Below are positions 22,925 through 29,772 of a stretch of 35,676 nt of DNA, piece by piece; position 1 is the stretch's first letter; each line of letters begins with the position of its first letter. The stretch spans positions 1 through 35,676 of the forward strand of contig JAEWCE010000134.1 of the NCBI GenBank assembly GCA_023390785.1. Reading direction: 5' to 3'. The notes beneath the pieces are model-generated. The model did not search any database. It saw nothing but the letters and a program-made list of their open reading frames with translations, and was not told the DNA's origin. Source of the DNA: Pseudomonadota bacterium. GTDB taxonomy: Bacteria; Pseudomonadota; Alphaproteobacteria; Rhizobiales; Devosiaceae. Position numbers and translations under genes: made by a program.

Positions 22925-24715
22925 TGTGATCCGCAGGAAAAGCCGCGTACCGGCGAAGGGCACCACCACGCGGTAGAGCCGCTCCGGCCACGCCTTGCGC
23001 AGCCGCGCGTCGGCGATCTCAATCTCATCGAGGCGCATGGCACCCGCTCCCGTCACCGCGATCGTCGCCAGCCCTGCAAGGGCGATTCCATCGGCACTGA
23101 GCTCCGGCCGGCGGGCCAGCATCAGCGATAGCTCCGCCGAACGTTCGCCATCGTAGACATCCTCGATCTCGACCGCCCGGCCCTTGTGGAGCACCACGCG
23201 CCGCCGGTACGAACGGAGCGCGGCGTCCGGCGGATAGGCGCCGGCAATGTCCATGTCGATTGCAGCCCGATCCGCCGCCAGTGTCACGTCGACGTTGCGC
23301 GCCGCGAAGTCTCGGCCAGCACGCTGCATCACGCCGCCAAAGCTCGGCAGATTGTGCCACGCCGATTGCATGGTCCAGATCTCGTAGCGCGCGGGCGAGA
23401 ACGTCTTGGCCGTGTAGGTCTCGACGCCGACATCGATCAGCACCGGTTCGCCGTCCTTGTACAGCGTTATGCTGCCCACATCGTTGTGGTTGTGGCTCTC
23501 GCCATTGTCGCCCGCCTTGGCGGCCAGGGCGAAACGGTCGTCGCGCGCCACCAGCAATCCGACGCTGGGCAGGAAGCAGTCCTGCTGCTGCACCGGGCCG
23601 GGCCGATAGAGCGCCATTTCACCTGCGGCAAATGCCGCCTGCAGCCGATAGAACAGGTTGATCTCGTCGGGCAGCGCCGCCTGCCGCTCTGTCATCCAGT
23701 CCGTCACCGCGAAATCGGCGAGCAGCCGCGATCCAACGGCACGCCCGAACAGATATTCTCGCGCCCCGCAAGGATCGACCACGGCCGAGCTGTCGGCGAA
23801 GTTGAAGTAGCGCCGCCTGGCCACGTGCATCCGCACGATGTATTCGGCGATGCTGCGCAGCTTCGGGTCTGCCCACAGCGGCGCAAACGCTGCTGGCGCA
23901 ACCGCCGCGAGTACCACCAGCGCGTTGAACAGGCAGAGCCCCGCGTGCCGATAGTAGAGCACCCCCTCTTCGCACGCCCCATCGTCGGCGTAATCCTTGA
24001 CGAACGCGTCGAGGCTTGATGCCGCCTTGGCCACGATCGCGCGCCGCGTCTCCTGGGGCAGCCGCCGCGCGAAGGCAGCAATCAACACATTCTGCGTGCA
24101 CCACGCCGTCCAGTTGTTCATCGGCTCGTCGCCGTTGCCCATCCACCAGAACTGCCGCGTCAGATACGGCGCGAAGATGCGCCGCTCGAGCTCATGGTCG
24201 ATGCGCCCGACAAGGCCCGGCGCTGCAGCCTCGAGCTCCGGGCTCAGTACCTGCGCCGCGACCGCCAATTGTGCCCCGGTCTCGGCCGCGAACAAATCGA
24301 TGATCGGATCGGTGACATCGGGCAGCGCCGCACGCTTGCCGTCACGGACCTGAGCATTGTGCGCCGGCAATTGCCATCCGCTCTCCTCGCACAGCAGCAT
24401 GACCCCATCGACGATGTCGTCGAGGAAACGCCCATCGTGCTCGGCGCATTCGGCAAGGATCAGCGCATTGAGCCGGCGCCGGCGCGCAAAATATGCAGCC
24501 TCGAACCCCGCGCGGTCGCCTGTGCGATGATAAGCAAGGTACTGCCTCGCGGTCAGCTCGGGATAGCTGGCCGCCAGCGCCGCCGTGCCGTCGGCAAGCA
24601 ATTGCGCCCGCGCGAAGTCCGGCAAGCCCGCCCACGCCCCACGGTCCTCAGCCGTCGGCGCGATGGCAAAGTCGGGAAGCAATAGGGGCAGCAGCGACAG
24701 CCTTGCCGTGAACAT
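22922..24715 (-). CDS. Heparinase II/III-like family protein
   Basis: 597 residues. The N-terminal alpha/alpha-toroid part holds NNWTAWCTQNVLIAAF (about 200-215) and GACEEGVLYYRHAG (246-259), motifs of polysaccharide lyases that cleave uronic acid polymers. The C-terminal beta-sandwich contains ESHNHNDVGSITLYKDGEPV with the NHND core at 409-412. This is the hallmark of the heparinase II/III family. Enzymes of this type act by beta-elimination on heparin, alginate or related acidic glycans. No signal peptide is seen, so it may act on imported oligomers. The ATG at 24715 was preferred; an ATG at 24775 is also in frame. The exact glycan is unknown. Confidence 0.88.
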   Translation of the reverse strand: MFTARLSLLPLLLPDFAIAPTAEDRGAWAGLPDFARAQLLADGTAALAASYPELTARQYLAYHRTGDRAGFEAAYFARRRRLNALILAECAEHDGRFLDDIVDGVMLLCEESGWQLPAHNAQVRDGKRAALPDVTDPIIDLFAAETGAQLAVAAQVLSPELEAAAPGLVGRIDHELERRIFAPYLTRQFWWMGNGDEPMNNWTAWCTQNVLIAAFARRLPQETRRAIVAKAASSLDAFVKDYADDGACEEGVLYYRHAGLCLFNALVVLAAVAPAAFAPLWADPKLRSIAEYIVRMHVARRRYFNFADSSAVVDPCGAREYLFGRAVGSRLLADFAVTDWMTERQAALPDEINLFYRLQAAFAAGEMALYRPGPVQQQDCFLPSVGLLVARDDRFALAAKAGDNGESHNHNDVGSITLYKDGEPVLIDVGVETYTAKTFSPARYEIWTMQSAWHNLPSFGGVMQRAGRDFAARNVDVTLAADRAAIDMDIAGAYPPDAALRSYRRRVVLHKGRAVEIEDVYDGERSAELSLMLARRPELSADGIALAGLATIAVTGAGAMRLDEIEIADARLRKAWPERLYRVVVPFAGTRLFLRIT

Positions 24716-24857
24716 GCGACCTGTCGAGGATGAGTTGGCGGCTCTGCCGTCGGTTGCGAAGCGTCCGCTCCCCATACCACGGCCACAACCCCGGGGCCTA
24801 GCGATCCAGGCGGGTCGTGTAGCCTGACGACCTCAGCAGCAGAAAAACGCCTTCTGT

Positions 24858-24882
24858 GCTTATCCACCGGTTGGAGATAAGC
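24858..24882. promoter_or_regulatory. Inverted repeat GCTTATC-N11-GATAAGC
   Basis: A perfect 7-base dyad with an 11-base spacer upstream of the heparinase-like gene and of the 30-residue ORF. Its left arm also forms TTATCCACC, one mismatch from a DnaA box. It could be a regulator site for the heparinase-like gene (about 145 bases before that start); only its symmetry supports this. Confidence 0.3.
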
Positions 24883-25014
24883 GTCGCCTGGTTGTTCGCA
24901 CAATATGTAGCGCCTCCTATCCAGCAGGGTCGGACGACCGGACTACCTGTCTGGTACAAATGCAGCGCGGCACCCGGCCGCGCTCCGGCCTATAAGGAAC
25001 AGCGCTCCTGAGTA

Positions 25015-25037
25015 CCCGCTCGACGCAACGAGCCGGG
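25015..25037 (+). promoter_or_regulatory. Stem-loop in the leader of the 30-residue ORF
   Basis: CCCG-CTCG, loop ACGCAA, CGAG, bulged C, CGGG: eight base pairs with one bulge. It is followed after 16 bases by a larger stem-loop, so the two are likely one folded RNA leader. Confidence 0.4.
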
Positions 25038-25053
25038 ATGGGGCATAGCGTCA

Positions 25054-25092
25054 GGCAGGTGGCGGGGCCGCCGCAACTCCCCGTCGCCTGCC
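25054..25092 (+). promoter_or_regulatory. Strong 14-bp stem-loop in front of the 30-residue ORF
   Basis: GGCAGGTGGCGGGG (25054-25067) pairs over its full length with CCCCGTCGCCTGCC (25079-25092) with two G-T wobbles and an 11-base loop. There is no T-run after it. The wobble positions suggest an RNA structure. It ends 25 bases before the ATG at 25118. It may be a cis-regulatory leader or a small RNA; it does not match any riboswitch class I know. Confidence 0.5.
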
Positions 25093-25117
25093 CCACGCGT
25101 TTGTGAGGGTATGCGTG

Positions 25118-25210
25118 ATGGCACGAGTATTCATGGAAGCGTCACTGCTGTTGCTTGGCGTCGTGCTGCTGGCAGCCGTGATGATCGGCATTCCGGCAGG
25201 CTGGTTCTAA
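25118..25210 (+). CDS. Possible 30-residue single-span membrane peptide
   Basis: MARVFMEASLLLLGVV then LLAAVMIGIPAGWF: a short charged start followed by about 20 hydrophobic residues, as in small inner-membrane proteins. GAGGG lies about 10 bases before the ATG. An overlapping frame from the ATG at 25111 runs on into the tRNA region and is less likely. The peptide follows a structured leader and stands alone. It resembles no small protein that I can name. It could be a real small protein, a leader peptide, or chance. Confidence 0.45.
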   Translation: MARVFMEASLLLLGVVLLAAVMIGIPAGWF

Positions 25211-25225
25211 ACCGCGATCGATCCG

Positions 25226-25262
25226 AAAAAGCAAAGCCCGCCGAACCAGGGGTTCGCGGGCT
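25226..25262 (-). terminator. Rho-independent terminator of the initiator tRNA
   Basis: On the minus strand AGCCCGC-GAACC, loop CCT, GGTTC-G-GCGGGCT (12 pairs, one bulge) then TTTGCTTTTT. It begins 24 bases after the tRNA 3' end. Confidence 0.88.
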
Positions 25263-25286
25263 GCTGGCGACGCGTCATCGAAAGAT

Positions 25287-25363
<77 letters not shown>

Positions 25364-25417
25364 CCAATGTCGTGCGTCTCGCGCCTGTCGAGGCGGCCAT
25401 CACCGCGGCGCAGGGCG

Positions 25418-25446
25418 TATATAAGGGCTCGATCCGCCGCCCACAA
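25418..25446 (-). promoter_or_regulatory. Sigma-70 type promoter for the initiator tRNA
   Basis: On the minus strand TTGTGG (25446-25441), 17 bases, TATATA (25423-25418), followed by a GC-rich discriminator (CGCCCTGCGC). The start of transcription would be about 45-50 bases before the tRNA 5' end. A GC-rich discriminator is typical of stable RNA promoters under growth-rate or stringent control. The remaining bases between the promoter and the Sel1 gene hold a weak hairpin (25456-25469) with four T. Confidence 0.75.
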
Positions 25447-25509
25447 GGTGAAAACGCCGCGCTCGCGACAGTTTTTCGCCCGTTAAGATCCCGCCCCGTC
25501 CGAAGCGCC

Positions 25510-26721
25510 TTAACCGCCGAGCCGCTGCAGATTGGCCTTCGCAAGCTTGTAGCCCTGGGCCGCCGCGAGGCCGTAGAGTTCGCGCGCCTTGCCCGCGTCC
25601 GCCTCGACCCCCAGTCCGAGCTCGTAAAGGCGCCCGAGATCGTTCTGCCCCGCGGCACGACCGGCATCGGCGGCCCGCTGCAGCCATTTGACCGCTTCGG
25701 CGAGATCGGGTTCGCCACCCTCGCCCTCGATATACATCAGCGCCAGATTGACCGCGGCCCGCATGTCGCCGGCCTGCGCCGCAGCCAGATAGTCCTGCCG
25801 TGCAGCCACCGGATCGGGAGCGCCGCCAGCGCCGTCCTCTTCGGTACGGGCAAGATTGAAGGCGGCGACGGACAGGTTGTAGCCGCGCGCGCTGCGATAG
25901 AGTTCGGCTGCCGCTGCCGGATCGGGCTTGGTGCCGATCCCGAGCTCCGTGAGGTAGCCGAGCGCGTTCATGGCGGCGGCGTGATACTGCTGCGATGCCG
26001 CGCTGATGGCCTTGAAGGCCTTTCCCAGATCGGCCTTGGTGCCGCGGCCCTCGAGATAGGCCAGACCCAGCCGGTACTGCCCCTCGGGATTGCCGGCCTT
26101 GGCCGCGCGCTGAAGCCAGTCGAGCGCGGTCTTGTCGTTGCGCTGCACGCCCGTGCCCGCCTGCAGCCGTTCCGCCACGATCACCGCCGCCGGCATCACG
26201 CCCGCCTTGGCGGCGACGAGGTACCACGCGAACGCCTGCGCCGGATCGGCGTCGACCCCGTCGCCGAACTCGTAGGAGTAGGCGAGCCCGAGGGCCGCCG
26301 GGGCGAACCCCGCTTCGGCCGCCTGCCGCAGCAGGCCGGTCCCGCGTACCGTGTCCTGCGCGATGCCCTTGCCGAGGATGAGGAGCTGGCCCAGCGCGTT
26401 GAGCGCAACGACATTGCCGGCATCCGCTGCGGCCTCGAGCAGCGGCAGCGCCGGGCCATAGTCAAGATGGCTGGCATAGGCCAGGCCGAGCCACGCCTTC
26501 ACCTGCGTCGACCCCGGATCTTCGCGCAGCGCGCCCTCGCACGCACTCACCGCTTCGCCGGCGCTGTACTGGTCGAGCCCGCTGATATCGAGCGGCCCCA
26601 CGCCCTCATAGCCCGGCTCGTATTTATTGGCGGCAAGCCCGGCACAGGCATCGAGCGCGTCGCCCGCCAGCGCCGGCGCGGCAAGCATCGCAAGCCCCAG
26701 GATCAGCGCGACAAGCTTCAT
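25510..26721 (-). CDS. Exported Sel1-repeat protein with N-terminal cysteine-pair module (A)
   Basis: 403 residues. Signal peptide 1-19 (cleavage near ALA|GD). Residues 20-120 form a module with Cys26 and Cys61, the motif YEPGYEGVG and KAWLGLAY; the rest (about 95-400) is a series of Sel1 repeats, for example AAKAGNPEGQYRLGLAYLEG and AADAGRAAGQNDLGRLYELG. Sel1 repeats are alpha-helical protein-binding solenoids. The two Cys are the only ones in the protein and probably form a disulfide in the periplasm. The same module occurs twice in the larger Sel1 protein at 29773-31452. GAGGGG lies 6 bases before the ATG. It follows the GT39 pair by 59 bases. Confidence 0.88.
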   Translation of the reverse strand: MKLVALILGLAMLAAPALAGDALDACAGLAANKYEPGYEGVGPLDISGLDQYSAGEAVSACEGALREDPGSTQVKAWLGLAYASHLDYGPALPLLEAAADAGNVVALNALGQLLILGKGIAQDTVRGTGLLRQAAEAGFAPAALGLAYSYEFGDGVDADPAQAFAWYLVAAKAGVMPAAVIVAERLQAGTGVQRNDKTALDWLQRAAKAGNPEGQYRLGLAYLEGRGTKADLGKAFKAISAASQQYHAAAMNALGYLTELGIGTKPDPAAAAELYRSARGYNLSVAAFNLARTEEDGAGGAPDPVAARQDYLAAAQAGDMRAAVNLALMYIEGEGGEPDLAEAVKWLQRAADAGRAAGQNDLGRLYELGLGVEADAGKARELYGLAAAQGYKLAKANLQRLGG

Positions 26722-26780
26722 CGACGGCCCCTCTGCCCGCGACCATAGGGCGCGCGAACGGGGCCAGGCAAGTGTGCCGG

Positions 26781-28226
26781 CTAATTGTCCGCCGCGACCG
26801 CCGGCGAGAAGTCCCGGGCGATGTAGATGGTCACATGGTCGGTGACATGGCCGAAGCGCGTAATGTCGAACTCCCGCGCCGTCTCCAGCCTGCGGAACTG
26901 CGCGGCGAAAGCCGGGTCCAGCCGCCGCCAGAAATCGGCGACGATGATGGCAGTTTCGCCGCGATGCGCCGCCGGATCGAACCAGTCGTCATAACCGTCG
27001 CGATGCGCCGAGATGCTCGTCACATCGCGATCGTGCAGCGCAAAGGCCAGCGGCGAGGCCAGCGCATAGTCGGTGGCGGCGATGAAGCCGATGTGCTCGT
27101 CCGCCTTGACCGCCCTCACGGCGTCGGCGACCTCGTCCCAGCCATACGACCAGGCCGACGTCTGATCGGCGGCGTTCACCATCGCCATCACCGGCAGCAC
27201 GCCATAGTTGATGGCCGCAAATCCAATGGCCAGTACGCCATAGGCGACCTGCGCTCCGAGCAGCCATCGCGACCGGAACCACGCGGCGAGAAACGGCAGG
27301 GCCGCCACATAGGCAATGGCGTTCCAGTGGATGAGGATGTTCGTGAACAGCGATGCGAACAGGAAACCGACGGTGGAAATGGCAAACACCAACCTGGCGT
27401 AGCCGTGCCCGTCGCGGCGCGTGAAGGCGAAGCGCAGCATCGGCCATATGATGAAGGGCGACAACACCGCCAACCCGCCCAGCAGATAGCCCCGCAGCCC
27501 ATCGAGATTGAGCCCGGCCTCCGCCAGCTTCTGGCGGCCGCCGAAGATGAAGCCGAACGAGGCGAGGCCGTGCTCGGCATTCCAGATCAGCACCGGCGCC
27601 TGCATCGCCACCGCCAGCAGCGCCGCAAGGTAGAGATGCGGCCTGGCGAAGAGCTTGCGCATCTGCGGCACGATCAGGATGTAGGCGACCAGCGCGCCCG
27701 CCAGCACGCCGCTGTTGTAGCGGCTGAGCATGGCGAAGCCGATCGCCAGCGCCGCCAGATACAGCCAGCGCACGCGCTCCGGCTCGCGCCGCAGCCGCTC
27801 GACGCAATAGACCGCCGCCAGCGTGAAGAACACCATCAAATGGTCCGGCAGCGCCACGCTGGTGAGACCGAACAGGATGGGCGTCGCAAGGAAGATGACC
27901 GTGCTGGTCCAGAACCACCAGGGCGGATCGGCGGTGCGTTTGGCGAACAAATAGAGCAGCACCAGATCGCCGAGCAGCGTCAGCAGCACCATGGCGCGCA
28001 GGCCGAAAATGCTCCAGCCGAACAGCGCCCCGGCGAGACCCTGCGTCCAGCCGATCAGGGCCGGATGGTCGAAATAGGAAAGCTGCGGGTGCTGGCCCCA
28101 GACGAAATAATAGGTCTCGTCCATGAACGGGTGTGCGCCCACCAGCAGCATCAGCTTGACGAACAGCAGCACCAGCGCCACGCCGCGCATCGTCCGCCAG
28201 CCAAATCCCGCGCGGGCCTCGCTCAT
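26781..28226 (-). CDS. GT39/ArnT-like polytopic glycosyltransferase (second of a tandem pair)
   Basis: 481 residues with many predicted membrane helices. The first periplasmic loop carries FMDETYYFVWGQHPQLSYFD with the acidic pair that is catalytic in lipid-linked sugar transferases such as ArnT and PMT. The C-terminal part (about 370-481) is a soluble periplasmic domain. Such enzymes take a sugar from a polyprenyl phosphate donor and move it to lipid A, a glycan or a protein on the outer face of the inner membrane. Acceptor and sugar are unknown. It overlaps the upstream paralogue by ATGA and shares its whole layout (DEAYYWIWGQHP in the partner), which indicates tandem duplication followed by divergence. 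Confidence 0.9.
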   Translation of the reverse strand: MSEARAGFGWRTMRGVALVLLFVKLMLLVGAHPFMDETYYFVWGQHPQLSYFDHPALIGWTQGLAGALFGWSIFGLRAMVLLTLLGDLVLLYLFAKRTADPPWWFWTSTVIFLATPILFGLTSVALPDHLMVFFTLAAVYCVERLRREPERVRWLYLAALAIGFAMLSRYNSGVLAGALVAYILIVPQMRKLFARPHLYLAALLAVAMQAPVLIWNAEHGLASFGFIFGGRQKLAEAGLNLDGLRGYLLGGLAVLSPFIIWPMLRFAFTRRDGHGYARLVFAISTVGFLFASLFTNILIHWNAIAYVAALPFLAAWFRSRWLLGAQVAYGVLAIGFAAINYGVLPVMAMVNAADQTSAWSYGWDEVADAVRAVKADEHIGFIAATDYALASPLAFALHDRDVTSISAHRDGYDDWFDPAAHRGETAIIVADFWRRLDPAFAAQFRRLETAREFDITRFGHVTDHVTIYIARDFSPAVAADN

Positions 28227-29677
28227 CGCGGGGTGAAGCCCGTGCCCAGGAGGATGCGATGCAGGTCGATCTGCCGGCCGTTGACGACCACCGGCAACTC
28301 GGCCAGGACCGTGAGGTTCTTGAACTCCGAGGCGACGTCGTAGAGCGGCCGCCACGTATCCTCGAACAGGATCGCATCCTCCCCGGCATGCGCCTTGGGA
28401 TCGAACCAGAAATCGTACTGGTCGCGGCCCGGGAACAAGCTGGTCACATCCTTGTCGTGACTCATGAAGCCGACCAGCGCGGCGGTGGTGTAGTCGCTGG
28501 TGGCGATGAAGCCGACCTTGTGCTCGGCCTTGGCCTTGTCGAGGGCCGCCACCGTCGGCCCCCAGCCATAGCTCCAGGCCGTGGCGCCGTCGCGCCAGCC
28601 ATCGACATTGGTCAGCGGCATGATGGTGTAATTGATGAAGATGAAGACCGCAAAGATCGTGCCGTAGATCGCCTGCAGCCCGAGCAGCAGCCGCGGCCGC
28701 ATCCCCAGCGCCAGGAACGGCAGCATCGCCACATAGGCGACGAGGTTCCAGTGAAACAGCGTCACCGTGGTGAGCGCCACCGTGACGATGGCGAAGGTCG
28801 AAATCAGGAACGTTGCACGCGCAAACCCGGCGCCTGGAACGTTGTTCTTGCGTGAGGTTGCAAATTTCCAGATCGGCCAGAACAGGAACGGCGAAATGAA
28901 GATGCCGATGCCGAACACCAGCGGCACGATGCCGTCGATTTCAGCGTGCAGTCCCGCGTGCCGCCCATGCAGGATGAACTCCCACGACGCAAAATTCTCG
29001 CTGAGGTTCCAGATGATCGTGGGCGCCTGCAGCAGCAGCGTCAGCAGGGCTGCGAGGTACAGCCGCCCCTGCCGCAGCAGCGCCCGGTCGTAGACCAGCA
29101 CGAAGGCGGCAATCCCGAGCGCGAGGAAAGCCGCATTGTATTTCGACAACGCCGCGAGCCCGAGACAGACCGCGCCCAGATAGAGGTCACGGCTGCCGCC
29201 GTCGCCGCCTGCCGCTCGCGCCGCAAAGAAGCGAAAGAAGAAGTAGAGCGCATAGAGGCAGCCGGTGAGCAGCAGATGGTCGGGCAGCGCGTAGCCCGAG
29301 ACCATCCAGTAGATCGGGCTGCCGACGAACAGCAGCAGCGTCACCCAGAAATGCGTGCGCCAGGCGTCGCCGGCGATGGCGCGCGACAGCAGGAAGATCG
29401 CGTAGATGTCGGCGAGGAACGACAGCACCACCGGCACGCGCAGAGCGAGGAGGTTCCAGCCGAACAGCGTCGAGCTCAGCCCGAGCAGCCAGGCATTGAG
29501 CGGCGGATGGTCGTAGTAAGACAGCGCCGGGTGCTGCCCCCAGATCCAGTAATATGCCTCGTCCATGAACACGCTGGCGAAGAACAGGTGCACGAGGTGG
29601 AACACGACCAGCGCCACGGCAAGCAGCTGCACGAGGCGCAGTGCAATGCTCCCGAGTTCGATGGTCCTGCCGCTCAC
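28223..29677 (-). CDS. GT39/ArnT-like polytopic glycosyltransferase (first of a tandem pair)
   Basis: 484 residues from GTG at 29677 (GAGGG with 6 bases spacing). The protein has the family motif FMDEAYYWIWGQHPALSYYD near residue 40, many membrane helices and a C-terminal soluble domain (GFIATSDYTTAALVGFMSHD and TSLFPGRDQYDFWFDPKAHA). The paralogue downstream shows the parallel segments GFIAATDYALASPLAFALHD and WFDPAAHRGE. The family moves sugars from polyprenyl phosphate in the periplasm. A frame extends upstream to TTG at 29725 but without a ribosome binding site. It lies 95 bases after the Sel1 protein B gene, so the four genes 31452 to 25510 may be one transcript. Confidence 0.9.
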   Translation of the reverse strand: MSGRTIELGSIALRLVQLLAVALVVFHLVHLFFASVFMDEAYYWIWGQHPALSYYDHPPLNAWLLGLSSTLFGWNLLALRVPVVLSFLADIYAIFLLSRAIAGDAWRTHFWVTLLLFVGSPIYWMVSGYALPDHLLLTGCLYALYFFFRFFAARAAGGDGGSRDLYLGAVCLGLAALSKYNAAFLALGIAAFVLVYDRALLRQGRLYLAALLTLLLQAPTIIWNLSENFASWEFILHGRHAGLHAEIDGIVPLVFGIGIFISPFLFWPIWKFATSRKNNVPGAGFARATFLISTFAIVTVALTTVTLFHWNLVAYVAMLPFLALGMRPRLLLGLQAIYGTIFAVFIFINYTIMPLTNVDGWRDGATAWSYGWGPTVAALDKAKAEHKVGFIATSDYTTAALVGFMSHDKDVTSLFPGRDQYDFWFDPKAHAGEDAILFEDTWRPLYDVASEFKNLTVLAELPVVVNGRQIDLHRILLGTGFTPR

Positions 29678-29772
29678 CCGCTGCCCTCGCGTCCCGCTGG
29701 CGCGCTTATGCCATGCGAGACGCAACCGGCAAACCCTGCCGCGACGATGTGTCCGCCTGCGGGTGAACCGCC

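Larger units (their letters stand above)
24716..25117. other. Intergenic segment with several secondary structures, no clear protein gene
   Basis: About 400 bases between the divergent heparinase-like gene and the 30-residue ORF. It contains GCTTATC-N11-GATAAGC (24858-24882), a 5-bp GGCCG/CGGCC pairing near 24975-24990, and two clear stem-loops (25015-25037 and 25054-25092). No convincing sigma-70 promoter was found, although the small plus-strand ORF downstream would need one. I see no longer coding frame with natural codon use. Confidence 0.5.

Noticed and set aside
24860..24868. TTATCCACC as a DnaA box and possible origin
   Set aside because: One near-match without a cluster of boxes, an AT-rich unwinding region or origin-linked genes is chance level.
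25450..25469. Weak hairpin with four T behind Sel1 protein A as a terminator
   Set aside because: Only five pairs with one wobble and a short T-run; too weak to list as a terminator on its own.
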